Assembly (NCBI GenBank): GCA_022841885.1
Contig: JALHQP010000003.1
Coordinates: 59,292-123,291, forward strand
Reading direction: 5' to 3'
Length of the DNA stretch: 64,000 nucleotides
Source of the DNA: Aquincola sp.
GTDB taxonomy: Bacteria > Pseudomonadota > Gammaproteobacteria > Burkholderiales > Burkholderiaceae_C
The notes below the pieces were generated by a model. That model had not been told where the DNA came from, searched no databases, and saw only the letters and a list, made by a program, of their open reading frames with translations. Shown one piece after another: positions 21,261-29,358 of this stretch (positions within the stretch are counted from its first letter, which is position 1; every line of letters begins with the position of its first letter). The position numbers were made by a program, and so were the translations under genes.

Positions 21261-21304
21261 ATGGTAGAAAAGCGGACTTCGCTTCCCCGTTGACCGCGGT
21301 CAAC
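21261..21304 (-). promoter_or_regulatory. oxc promoter with FNR-like operator
   Basis: A perfect palindrome GTTGACCGCGGTCAAC occupies 21289-21304 (TTGAC-N4-GTCAA core). On the minus strand a -10-like TACCAT lies at 21266-21261. A start near 21254 would place the palindrome centre at about -42, the position of class II Crp/Fnr activators. The same core recurs upstream of tctC at 26234-26247. The palindrome is also about 75 bp before the divergent regulator gene and may control it too. Confidence 0.75.
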
Positions 21305-21369
21305 TTTCGGGAATTGGCCGCCGGCCGGGCCGCCAATCGTCCCCTCGCGCGCCCCACGCGCCCTTGGCA

Positions 21370-21978
21370 ATGACCCTGCTGGCAAGTCACCCAGAACGCA
21401 ACATCATCCACGTCCAGCTGCGACAGAACGTCGTGCTGAAGACGATGACCGACGCCGAGCGCGCCGAACTCGAACAGCAGCTGAACATCGTCGACTGCGC
21501 CAAGGGCGACTACCTGGTGCACCAGGGTGTTCACGACATGGAGCAGTATTTCGTGCTCGATGGCATCCTGAAGCGGGTGGTTGCCAACGCCGACGCCAAG
21601 GAAATGATCCTGCGCTTTGCCGACGAGCGCGACATCGAGACCAGCTATGCCGCCTGGCGCCTGAACACGCCGACGCCGTACGCCGTGGTCAGCGTCACCA
21701 AGGCCCGGGTGGCCAAGCTGCCGATGCCGCAGTGGGTGGCCTTCATGGACCGGCACCAGCGCTTCAAGGCCGAGTTCGAGTATGAGGTGATGCGCCTGAT
21801 GAGCGAGATCATGGCGCACACGATCACGCTGCACCTGCTGGACGCGCCGGGGCGGGTGCACCGCTTCATGCGCAAGCATGCCGAACTGGCCGAGCGCATC
21901 CCGAAGAAGCAGCTCGCGGCCTACCTGAACCTGTCGGCCGAGACGCTGAGCCGCCTGAAACAACGCGGAAAGATTTGA
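21370..21978 (+). CDS. Crp/Fnr-family regulator of the oxalate locus
   Basis: A 202-residue Crp/Fnr protein with an N-terminal cyclic-nucleotide-binding-type beta roll (KGDYLVHQGVHDMEQYFVLDG) and a C-terminal helix-turn-helix (KKQLAAYLNLSAETLSRLKQ). The recognition helix E-T-L-S-R preserves the Glu, Ser and Arg with which FNR reads TTGAT half-sites, fitting the TTGAC palindromes nearby. It has one Cys, so no FNR-type 4Fe-4S sensor, and ends right after the recognition helix without the usual wing. The ATG at 21370 is preferred over a TTG two codons upstream. Divergent from oxc. Confidence 0.88.
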   Translation: MTLLASHPERNIIHVQLRQNVVLKTMTDAERAELEQQLNIVDCAKGDYLVHQGVHDMEQYFVLDGILKRVVANADAKEMILRFADERDIETSYAAWRLNTPTPYAVVSVTKARVAKLPMPQWVAFMDRHQRFKAEFEYEVMRLMSEIMAHTITLHLLDAPGRVHRFMRKHAELAERIPKKQLAAYLNLSAETLSRLKQRGKI

Positions 21979-22016
21979 CCTGACAGGAAACAGGGCGCGC
22001 GGCGCCCTGTCAGGTG
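21979..22016. terminator. Convergent terminator hairpin
   Basis: Between the regulator and the convergent kinase-like gene, an inner stem CAGGGCGC-GCG-GCGCCCTG is flanked by outer ACCTGA/TCAGGT arms. It overlaps the stop codon of the minus-strand gene. It could serve both directions, but T runs are weak. Confidence 0.55.
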
Positions 22017-22846
22017 ACTTTGGTTGACGTGAAGAGGCGGGAACTGGCCATCACGCGCAGCTGGCTGTCGACACCCGTCACGCCCGGCACACCGGCGGCC
22101 ACCTTCTCGGCGGCGTCGCGCTCCGCGGTGCTGACCACGATGCCGCGCAGCACGATCACGCTGCCGCCGCCCTCGATCAGCACGTCGACGTTGCGTGTCT
22201 CCTCGTGTGCGCGCAGCGCCGCCCGTACATGGGCGTGCAGCGCCATCGCCTGCAGCAGCGCCCGCGAGGCCTCGATCTCGGCGAACTCGGGGCGTGCCAG
22301 CAGGGCCTTGATCTGCTGCACGCAGGTGTCGACCGACAGCCGGTCGGTATTGAGCACCATGTCGAAGTGCACCGGGTCGCCCCAGTTGACGCCGAACTGC
22401 TCGTGCATGCGCGTGGCGTTGGACTGGTCGCTGCGCCGGATCTCGCTTTCGGCCAGCTCGCGGTCGTCGGTGTCGAGCTCCTTCATCAGCCAGTCGACAC
22501 GCTTGTCGAAGGGCCGCATGACGCGGATGCAGGGCACATGCGGCACCGAGCGCAGCAGGCTGGTCGCGCCCCAGCCGCGCAGCACCACGTTGCCCTTGGC
22601 CGCGGCCTCGAGCACCTCTTCGGAGGTGTAGACCGCGATGCTCTCGCGGTCGGCCGTCAGGCGCTCGATCGGGCCCGCCTTGCCGGCGCGCAGGCGGTTG
22701 ATCAGGCTCTTGGACACATGCATCTTGTTGGCCACGCGTTCGGCCACCTCGTGCTGCAGGGTCGCGATGCCCAGCTCGGCAGCCAGCTGCTCGGCGACAT
22801 CCTGGGCCAGCGAGCCCATGCCCTGGGTGAGTGCGATGACAGGCAT
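22010..22846 (-). CDS. Cytidylate kinase-like protein fused to a BON domain
   Basis: A 278-residue protein. Residues 1-190 resemble the cytidylate-kinase-like (AAA_26) family: MPVIALTQGMGSLAQDVAEQLAAELG at the P-loop position, then RGWGATSLLRSVPHVPCIRVMRP and NWGDPVHFDMVLNTDRL. The P-loop lacks the Gly-Lys-Ser/Thr of active kinases, so catalysis is doubtful. Residues about 205-265 look like a BON domain (ALHAHVRAALRAHEETRNVDVLIEGG ending in PGVTGVDSQL). It follows tctA by 18 bp and is probably the last gene of the tctCBA operon. Its role in transport or signalling is unknown. Confidence 0.75.
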   Translation of the reverse strand: MPVIALTQGMGSLAQDVAEQLAAELGIATLQHEVAERVANKMHVSKSLINRLRAGKAGPIERLTADRESIAVYTSEEVLEAAAKGNVVLRGWGATSLLRSVPHVPCIRVMRPFDKRVDWLMKELDTDDRELAESEIRRSDQSNATRMHEQFGVNWGDPVHFDMVLNTDRLSVDTCVQQIKALLARPEFAEIEASRALLQAMALHAHVRAALRAHEETRNVDVLIEGGGSVIVLRGIVVSTAERDAAEKVAAGVPGVTGVDSQLRVMASSRLFTSTKVT

Positions 22847-22864
22847 CTCGGCCTCCTCGGTGGT

Positions 22865-24394
22865 TCAGTCGATCGGACGCTGGGCGGCCAGTTCATCCAC
22901 CTTGGGTGGACGGACCAAGGCGATCAGCTTGGAGATCAGCGGCCAGCACAGCATGATCAGGGCCAGCGTGGTGATGCTGCCCACCAGCGGGTTGGCCCAC
23001 ATGATGCTCACTTCACCCTGCGACACCAGCATCGCCTGGCGGAACGAGTCCTCGGCCTTGTCGCCCAGCACCAGGGCCAGCACCAGCGGCGCCAGCGGGT
23101 AGTCGAGCTTCTTGAACACGTAGCCCATGACGCCGAACACCAGCATCAGCCAGATGTCGAGCATCGCGTTGTGCACCGTGTAGGCACCGATCGCGCAGAT
23201 CACGATGATCACCGGCGCGATGATCGAGAACGGGATGCGCAGGATCGAGGCGAACAGCGGCACCGTCGACAGCACGACGATCAGCCCGACCAGGTTGCCC
23301 AGGTACATCGACGCGATCAGGCCCCAGACGAACTCCTTCTGCTCGACGAACAGCAGCGGGCCGGGCTGCAGGCCCCAGATCAGCAGGCCGCCGAGCAGCA
23401 CCGCGGCCGTCGGCGAGCCGGGGATGCCCAGCGCCAGCATCGGCAGCAGCGCGCTGGTACCGGCGGCGTGCGCCGCGGTTTCCGGCGCCACGACGCCCTC
23501 GATCTCGCCGGTGCCGAACTTCGGCCCGTTCTTCGAGAACTTCTTGGCCAGGCCGTAGCTCATGAACGAGGCCGGCGTTGCACCGCCCGGCGTGATGCCC
23601 ATCCAGATGCCCACCAGCGAGCTGCGCAGCGAGGTCATCCAATACTTCGGCAGTTCCTTCCACGTCTGCCATACGACCTTCGGGTCGATCTTGGCGGACT
23701 TGCCGGAGAAGTTCAGGCCCTCCTCCATCGACAGCAGGATCTCGCCGATGCCGAACAGGCCGATCACCGCGATCAGGAAGTCGAAGCCGCGCATCAGTTC
23801 GGTCAGGCCGAAGGTCATGCGCAGCTGGCCGGTCACCGTGTCCATGCCCACGGCGGCCAGAGCGAAGCCGAGCGTCATCGCCACCAGGATCTTGAACGGG
23901 TTGCCCTTGCCCATGCCGACGAAGCTGCAGAACGTGAGCAGGTAGACCGAGAAGAACTCGGGCGCGCCGAACTTGAGCGCGAACTTGGCCACCAGCGGCG
24001 CCAGGAAGGTGATCATCAGCACGGCCACGAAGGCGCCGATGAAGGACGAGGTGAAGGCCGCCGTCAGGGCCCGTCCGGCCTCGCCCTTCTGGGCCATCGG
24101 ATAGCCGTCGAAGGTGGTCGCCACCGACCAGGGCTCGCCCGGAATGTTGAACAGGATCGAGGTGATGGCGCCGCCGAACAGCGCCCCCCAGTAGATGCAC
24201 GACAGCATCACGATTGCCGAGGTGGGCGACATCGTGAAGGTCAGCGGCAGCAGGATGGCGACGCCGTTGGCACCGCCCAGGCCGGGCAGCACGCCGATCA
24301 GCACGCCCAGGATGATGCCGACGAACATCAGCCCGATGTTCAACGGCGTCAGCACCACGGCAAAGCCGTGCATCAATGCGCCAATTTCTTCCAT
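22865..24394 (-). CDS. tctA: Tripartite tricarboxylate transporter, large permease
   Basis: A 509-residue TctA-family permease with about 11-12 membrane spans. The family signature GVLPGLGGANGVAILLPLTF is near residues 35-55, and a second symmetry-related block WMGITPGGATPASFMSYGLA is in the middle. It forms a secondary, ion-coupled importer with TctB and the periplasmic TctC. The operon lies next to oxalate-degradation genes and shares their operator, so oxalate or a related small organic acid is a candidate substrate. Confidence 0.93.
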   Translation of the reverse strand: MEEIGALMHGFAVVLTPLNIGLMFVGIILGVLIGVLPGLGGANGVAILLPLTFTMSPTSAIVMLSCIYWGALFGGAITSILFNIPGEPWSVATTFDGYPMAQKGEAGRALTAAFTSSFIGAFVAVLMITFLAPLVAKFALKFGAPEFFSVYLLTFCSFVGMGKGNPFKILVAMTLGFALAAVGMDTVTGQLRMTFGLTELMRGFDFLIAVIGLFGIGEILLSMEEGLNFSGKSAKIDPKVVWQTWKELPKYWMTSLRSSLVGIWMGITPGGATPASFMSYGLAKKFSKNGPKFGTGEIEGVVAPETAAHAAGTSALLPMLALGIPGSPTAAVLLGGLLIWGLQPGPLLFVEQKEFVWGLIASMYLGNLVGLIVVLSTVPLFASILRIPFSIIAPVIIVICAIGAYTVHNAMLDIWLMLVFGVMGYVFKKLDYPLAPLVLALVLGDKAEDSFRQAMLVSQGEVSIMWANPLVGSITTLALIMLCWPLISKLIALVRPPKVDELAAQRPID

Positions 24395-24424
24395 GAGTCG
24401 AGACTCCTGTAGATCCGTCGAAGG

Positions 24425-24952
24425 TCAGTAGCCGAGGAATGCGAGCAGGTCGATCGCGCCCTTGTACAGGGGCACCTTGAACCAGACCTCGAACATCATG
24501 AAGAAAAGGGCGTTGACCGCCACGCCGATCACCACCGCCTTGACCGCCGAGTACTTGCCCAGAATGATCATGAACAGCGCGATGAACAGCGCCGACGCGA
24601 CATACAGACCCAGCAGCATGATCACACCGACGTACACGGCCGACGGCAGCAGCACCGACATCACGCGCTTGAGCTGCACCGAGTCGACGAAGACCTCATC
24701 ACCGTCCCCACCGCGCGCGCGCAGCGACTGCACGAAGATCGCAGCGCCGCAGATGGCCAGGATGAGACCGATGTAGAAGGGAAAGTAGCCCGCGCCGGGG
24801 CCGTCGGAAGCCCAGCCTGCACCCAGGCGCCGGGCCTCGACGATGACGACCACCCCGATCACGAACAGGATGATCGCGACGACCGAGTCGACCGTCGAGT
24901 TGCGGGCGACCGGGGTTCCCTCTGTGCCTGCGCCGGACGTTTCATGTGCCAT
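24425..24952 (-). CDS. tctB: Tripartite tricarboxylate transporter, small permease
   Basis: A 175-residue TctB protein with four predicted membrane spans (VVAIILFVIGVVVIVEARRL, FPFYIGLILAICGAAIFVQS, a central pair, and a final hydrophobic segment). The GPGAGYFPFYIG motif is typical of TctB. The ATG at 24952 has GGAG about 8 bases upstream. It lies 30 bp before tctA and 116 bp after tctC, with a strong hairpin in that latter gap. Confidence 0.9.
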   Translation of the reverse strand: MAHETSGAGTEGTPVARNSTVDSVVAIILFVIGVVVIVEARRLGAGWASDGPGAGYFPFYIGLILAICGAAIFVQSLRARGGDGDEVFVDSVQLKRVMSVLLPSAVYVGVIMLLGLYVASALFIALFMIILGKYSAVKAVVIGVAVNALFFMMFEVWFKVPLYKGAIDLLAFLGY

Positions 24953-25031
24953 GTTGTGCTCCAACAAGGGGCGATGCTGCCCCGGCCGCCCACCGTCGCG
25001 GCGGGCGGCATCAGGTCTTTACAGTGTGCTC

Positions 25032-25052
25032 CTGGCCGGCGTGGCCGGCCAG
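25032..25052 (-). other. Intercistronic hairpin between tctC and tctB
   Basis: A perfect 9-bp stem (CTGGCCGGC / GCCGGCCAG) with a 3-base loop lies 17 bp after the tctC stop and lacks a T run. Such hairpins behind binding-protein genes commonly stabilise the upstream message, so that the periplasmic protein is made in excess over the permeases; that role here is inference. Confidence 0.55.
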
Positions 25053-25068
25053 TCCGCGACGGTCCTCC

Positions 25069-26109
25069 TTACTTCGCGAGGAAGCCGGCCTCGGTCATCA
25101 GCGTGCGGTGCAGGATTTCGGCGTTGGACACCCACTTGACGTAGTCCGTCCCGGACAACGCGGTCGTGTTGAAGGCGCCCTTCTCCATGAACTCCTTCCA
25201 GTCCGGCGTCGCGCGCACCTTGTTCAGAAGGTCGACGTAGTAGGCCTGCTGCTCCGGCGTCACGCCCGGGGGCATGAAGATGCCGCGCAACATCACGTAG
25301 TCCGTGGGCACGCCCGACTCCTTGCAGGTCGGGATGTCGTTCCACGACATCGTGGCCGTCACCTTCTCCTTGTAGGGCATGCGCGTGTCGTCGAACACGC
25401 ACAGCGGACGCAGCGAACCGGCGCGCCACTGGGCCACCGCCTCGATCGGGTTGTTGACGGTCGAGTCGATGTGCTTGCCGACCAACTGCACGGCCACTGC
25501 GCCGCCACCCTGGAAGGGCACGTAGATGAACTTGGTGCCGGTGGCCTTTTCAAGGCCGACCGTGATGATCTGGTCTTCCTGCTTCGAGCCGGTGCCGCCC
25601 ATCTTCATCTTGTTCGGGCCGGCGGCCTTGACGGCATCGATGTACTCCTTGGCCGTCTTGTAGGGCGACTCCGCGTTGACCCAGAGCACGAACTGGTCGA
25701 GCGCCAGCATCGACACCGGGGTCAAGTCCTTCCAGCTGAAGGGCACGCCGGTGGCCATCGGCGTCGTGAACAGGTTCGACAGCGTGATGATGATCTTGTG
25801 CGGATCGCCCTTGGATTCCTTGACCGACAAGAAACCCTCAGCGCCGGCGCCGCCCGCCTTGTTGACGACGACCATCGTCTCCTTCATCAGCTTGTGCTTG
25901 ACGATGATGCCCTGGATCAGGCGCGCCATCTGGTCGGCGCCGCCGCCGGTGCCGGCGGGGATCACGAACTCCACGGGCTTGCTTGGCTCCCATGCCGCAT
26001 GAGCGGACGGAGCCAACATCGCCAACGCCGCGGCGGCAGCGCAGGACAGTCGGGTCAGCGAACGACCGAGGGTCGAACGGCGGGGGCTGGTGCTAGCGCT
26101 CATCGTCAT
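25069..26109 (-). CDS. tctC: Bug-family periplasmic binding protein of a TTT transporter
   Basis: A 346-residue TctC/Bug protein with a signal peptide (about residues 1-38, cleaved at SAHA-AWEPSKP). The mature part starts PVEFVIPAGTGGGADQMARL, the Bug hallmark, and includes VVVNKAGGAGAEGFL. Bug proteins bind small carboxylates through a buried pocket. The ATG at 26109 follows GGAGAC; an ATG two codons later is possible. It is the first gene of the tctCBA operon, with an FNR-like palindrome about 130 bp upstream identical in core to the one at oxc. Confidence 0.93.
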   Translation of the reverse strand: MTMSASTSPRRSTLGRSLTRLSCAAAAALAMLAPSAHAAWEPSKPVEFVIPAGTGGGADQMARLIQGIIVKHKLMKETMVVVNKAGGAGAEGFLSVKESKGDPHKIIITLSNLFTTPMATGVPFSWKDLTPVSMLALDQFVLWVNAESPYKTAKEYIDAVKAAGPNKMKMGGTGSKQEDQIITVGLEKATGTKFIYVPFQGGGAVAVQLVGKHIDSTVNNPIEAVAQWRAGSLRPLCVFDDTRMPYKEKVTATMSWNDIPTCKESGVPTDYVMLRGIFMPPGVTPEQQAYYVDLLNKVRATPDWKEFMEKGAFNTTALSGTDYVKWVSNAEILHRTLMTEAGFLAK

Positions 26110-26204
26110 GTCTCCAGTGGGGTGGCATTCGGTTCAAGTACAGGAAGGGACGCCGCTGTTGTTCTTGATGCTGATGCCTGCGTGGTCATCCCGGACAGTG
26201 GCGC

Positions 26205-26247
26205 GATGGTCTGCAGGACAGCGGGAATTTCCATTGACCGCAGTCAA
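26205..26247 (-). promoter_or_regulatory. tctC promoter with FNR-like operator
   Basis: TTGACTGCGGTCAA on the minus strand (26247-26234), with perfect TTGAC/GTCAA arms, is one base different from the oxc site. An ACCATC element lies at 26210-26205, about 30 bases from the palindrome centre, the same spacing as in the oxc promoter. This is the only recognisable element in the 358-bp gap between tctC and the HDAC-family gene. Confidence 0.7.
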
Positions 26248-26467
26248 GATCAAGGGACAACCCGGTTCGCGCGCAATGTACGTGAACGGCCCACGCACAC
26301 GCGCTGTTGACCCTCGTGCGCACACAGGGTTCGCCGTTGCAGCACCCGCCGCGCCCGTGCAATCCGGAGGTCACTGGTGCTTTCCCCAATCACGCTTACC
26401 CTGATACTTGCTGGGTCTCATCGGCGCGTCGGAAGATGCGCTGCACCCAACCTGTCTCCCGTCGCGC

Positions 26468-27400
26468 ATGAGCACCTGGATCTACACCCACCCAGCCTGC
26501 CTCGATCACCAACCCGGCCCGCACCACCCCGAGTCGCCGCAGCGACTGGCGGCGGTGCTGGGCGCTCTTGACGCACCCGAGTTCGCGCCGGTCGTGCGGC
26601 GCGAGGCCCCGCGCGGCACGCGCGAGCAGATCCTGCGTGTGCATGACGAGGACTACTTCGACGCCGTCGAGGGCGCCGCGCCGAAGCATGGCTACCTGGC
26701 ACTGGATGCCGGCGACACCATCATGTCGCCCGGCACCTGGGAAGCGGTGCTGCGCTGCGTGGGCGCCGCGTGCGCCGCGGTCGACGACGTGGTGACCGGG
26801 CGCGCACGCAACGTGTTCTGCGCCACGCGTCCCTGCGGCCACCATGCCGAGGCCGGGCGCGCCATGGGTTTCTGCGTCTTCAACCAGGCCGCCATTGCTG
26901 CGTTGCACGGCCGCGCGGCGCACGACCTGAAGCGTGTGGCCGTGGTGGACTTCGACGTGCACCACGGCAACGGCACGCAGAACAGCTTCTACGACGACCC
27001 CGACCTGTTCTACGGCTCGAGCCACCAGTCGCCGTTCTACCCGGGCACCGGCGCGCGGGCGGAGTCGGGCAAGGCAGGCAACATCGTCAACATCCCGCTC
27101 GCTCGCGGCGCCGACTCGACCACCTTCCGCCGTCACATGCGCGACGACCTGCTGCCCGCGCTGCGCCGCTTCGCGCCGCAGCTGCTGATCATCTCGGCCG
27201 GCTTCGACGCCCACCACCTCGACCCGCTCGGCGGCCTCGCCTTCACCGACGAGGACTTCCACTGGATCACGCGCGAGCTGATGGCGGTGGCCGACGAGAC
27301 GGCGGGCGGACGCGTCGTGTCGACGCTGGAAGGCGGCTACAGCCTGGACGGCCTGGCGAGCGGTACCGCGGCGCATGTGCGCGCGCTGATGCAGCACTGA
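26468..27400 (+). CDS. Histone deacetylase family protein
   Basis: A 310-residue class II HDAC/acetylpolyamine amidohydrolase-like zinc hydrolase. The active-site elements are visible: RPCGHHAEAGRAMGFCVFN (His-His pair), VAVVDFDVHHGNGTQ (Asp and His zinc ligands) and ISAGFDAHHLDPLGG (Asp ligand). Bacterial members deacetylate acetylpolyamines, acetyl-lysine or small amides; the substrate here is unknown. The ATG at 26468 begins MSTWIYTHPACLDHQPGPHHPE, the typical N terminus. Divergent from tctC. Confidence 0.92.
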   Translation: MSTWIYTHPACLDHQPGPHHPESPQRLAAVLGALDAPEFAPVVRREAPRGTREQILRVHDEDYFDAVEGAAPKHGYLALDAGDTIMSPGTWEAVLRCVGAACAAVDDVVTGRARNVFCATRPCGHHAEAGRAMGFCVFNQAAIAALHGRAAHDLKRVAVVDFDVHHGNGTQNSFYDDPDLFYGSSHQSPFYPGTGARAESGKAGNIVNIPLARGADSTTFRRHMRDDLLPALRRFAPQLLIISAGFDAHHLDPLGGLAFTDEDFHWITRELMAVADETAGGRVVSTLEGGYSLDGLASGTAAHVRALMQH

Positions 27401-27418
27401 CGCGGGCTCGCCCGCCGT

Positions 27419-28420
27419 TCAGGCCTCGGCGTCGAAGCGGATGCTGGCCAGCGTGACACGGTTACCGCCGCGCTGGCGTGCGTCGGCCAGCGCCGCCTCG
27501 CAGGCCGAGCGCAACTCGTCCTGCGTGTGGGCGGTGTGCGGGAAGCTGGCCACGCCCATCGACACGGTGAATCCGACCTCGCGCCCCTCGTGCGCCACGA
27601 TCTGGGTCGCGCACTGGCGGCGCAGACCCTCCATGCGCGAGTGCGCCGTCGCCAGGCCGACACCCGACAGCAGCACGGCGAAGCGCTCGTCGTCGTAGCG
27701 GCACGAGGCGTCCATCGCGCGCGTGTTGCTGCGCAACAGATTCCCGAGCGTCTCGTGCACGCGCGAGCGCACCGGGCTGCCCAGCGAGCGCACCTCGTCG
27801 GGCAGCGGGTCGAGTTCGATCGACACCAGCGCGAACTCGCGGTGCTCCCGCGTCGACAGGTCGACCTCGCGCCGCAACTGGTCCTCGAAGTGGGCGCGGT
27901 TGTGCAGGCCGGTCGCACTGTCGCGCGGCAACTGGCCGTGCATCTCGCGCCGCAGCTGCTCGTTGGCGAGCTGTTCCTGCTCGAGCTGGTCGAGCGCGTG
28001 GCGCAGTTGCGCGTCGCGGCGGCGCGACAGCGCCAGGTCGCGCCACACAGCGGCCAGCAGCGGGGCCTCGTCGGGCCCGGTCAGTCGCTGCCGCAACACG
28101 CTGAACTCGCGCCGGACCCCGGCCAGCTCGAGCTTGTGCTCGGCATGCTGCGCACCAGTCTGGTCCAGCGCCGCCTGGTCGGCCACCCGCAACGCCGCCG
28201 CCGCCTCGCCAAACAGCTCGGCATCGGTGCACCCCTTCAGTGCCTGGCCAGGACGTCCGAGCCAATCGGCCATGCGTGCACTCGCATACATCCAGAGCCC
28301 GTTGCCGGCATGTTTCAAAACCAGGCCGTCCTGGCCCCAGTCAATCAGAGACGCCGCCAGGGGCGCCAGGCAGGCGGCCAGGCGGACATCGATGCCGGGG
28401 TCGGCGGGAGGGGCAGACAT
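27419..28420 (-). CDS. PAS-like / degenerate GGDEF domain protein
   Basis: A 333-residue cytoplasmic protein. Residues about 20-125 resemble a PAS domain, residues 130-160 a coiled coil ([26 protein letters not shown]), and 165-325 a GGDEF fold with [18 protein letters not shown] and [18 protein letters not shown]. The signature GGDEF is replaced by DDERF ([11 protein letters not shown], 241-251), and the metal-binding Asp region reads [10 protein letters not shown]. It is therefore unlikely to make cyclic di-GMP and may act as a sensor. Convergent with the HDAC gene. Confidence 0.85.
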
Positions 28421-28512
28421 GGGGGCGTGCGCAGACGGCTCACAATGGTAGCCAGCGGCAGGCCCGTGCGGGCGCTCCTATCTCGGGAGCCCCCCCGAGT
28501 CCGGCGTGTCGC

Positions 28513-28580
28513 TATAATGCGCGGCTTTGCTGGCAAACCCCGCGCCTAGTGCCCGGGCGGAACTCCGGACCCTCCGCCCG
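28513..28580 (+). promoter_or_regulatory. rpsU promoter -10 and leader hairpin
   Basis: A consensus -10 hexamer TATAAT lies at 28513-28518, with no convincing -35. The transcript would carry a leader of about 93 nt. It contains a perfect 8-bp hairpin, CGGGCGGA (28554-28561) pairing with TCCGCCCG (28573-28580), 37 bp before the rpsU start. The hairpin may be a leader control element, but this is not established. Confidence 0.5.
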
Positions 28581-28617
28581 CCGTCCACAAGGTGCCGACT
28601 CAAGGATTTCCCTTTCC

Positions 28618-28830
28618 ATGACCACCATTCGCGTCAAAGAGAACGAGCCGTTCGACGTGGCTCTGCGCCGCTTCAAGCGCACCATCGAGAAGCTGGGCCT
28701 GCTGACCGAGCTGCGCGCGCGCGAGTTCTACGAAAAGCCCACCGCCGAGCGCAAGCGCAAGAAGGCGGCGGCGGTCAAGCGCCACTACAAGCGCGTGCGC
28801 TCGATGCAGCTTCCCAAGAAGCTGTACTGA
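28618..28830 (+). CDS. rpsU: 30S ribosomal protein S21
   Basis: A 70-residue basic protein of the small ribosomal subunit, needed for efficient initiation. [21 protein letters not shown] and the Lys/Arg-rich C terminus ([19 protein letters not shown]) are characteristic. The ATG follows a hairpin-containing leader. Downstream, yqeY follows in the usual rpsU-yqeY order, but dnaG and rpoD, which often come next, are absent. Confidence 0.97.
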
Positions 28831-28902
28831 CCGGCCTCGACCCCCGACACGAGCCCGCGCGGGACGCCGCTGCGGGCTCGTCGCGCTTCTGAAGGACACC
28901 CG

Positions 28903-29349
28903 ATGACACTCAAGGACCGCATCACCGAGGACATGAAGACCGCCATGCGTGCCAAGGACGCGGCGCGCCTGTCCACGATCCGCCTGCTGCTGGCGGCGAT
29001 CAAGCAGCGCGAAGTCGACGAGCGCATCACGCTCGACGATGCCCAGGTGGTCGGCGTGCTCGACAAGATGATCAAGCAGCGCAAGGACTCGATCGCCGCG
29101 TTCGCTCAGGCCGGACGCACCGATCTGGTGGACAAGGAGACCGCCGAGATGGGCGTGCTCGAGGCCTACCTGCCGCAGCGCCTGTCGGCCCAGCAGGTGG
29201 CGGCCGAGGTGGCACGCCTGGTCGCCGAACTCGGGGCCGCCGGGCCCGGCGACATGGGCAAGGTGATGGGCGCCGCCAAGTCGCAACTGGCCGGCAAGGC
29301 CGACATGGGCATGGTCTCGGCGGCGGTGAAGGCCGCGCTGGCGAAGTAA
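28903..29349 (+). CDS. GatB/YqeY domain protein
   Basis: A 148-residue YqeY protein, the tRNA-binding-type C-terminal domain related to GatB. The whole length matches the family: MTLKDRITEDMKTAMRAKDA, STIRLLLAAIKQREVDER and YLPQRLSAQQVAAEVARLV. The GKVMGAAKSQLAGKADMGMV tail is diagnostic. The cellular role is not firmly known. It is 72 bp downstream of rpsU and 9 bp before the next gene, so the three are likely co-transcribed. Confidence 0.93.
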   Translation: MTLKDRITEDMKTAMRAKDAARLSTIRLLLAAIKQREVDERITLDDAQVVGVLDKMIKQRKDSIAAFAQAGRTDLVDKETAEMGVLEAYLPQRLSAQQVAAEVARLVAELGAAGPGDMGKVMGAAKSQLAGKADMGMVSAAVKAALAK

Positions 29350-29358
29350 CCATCGGCC

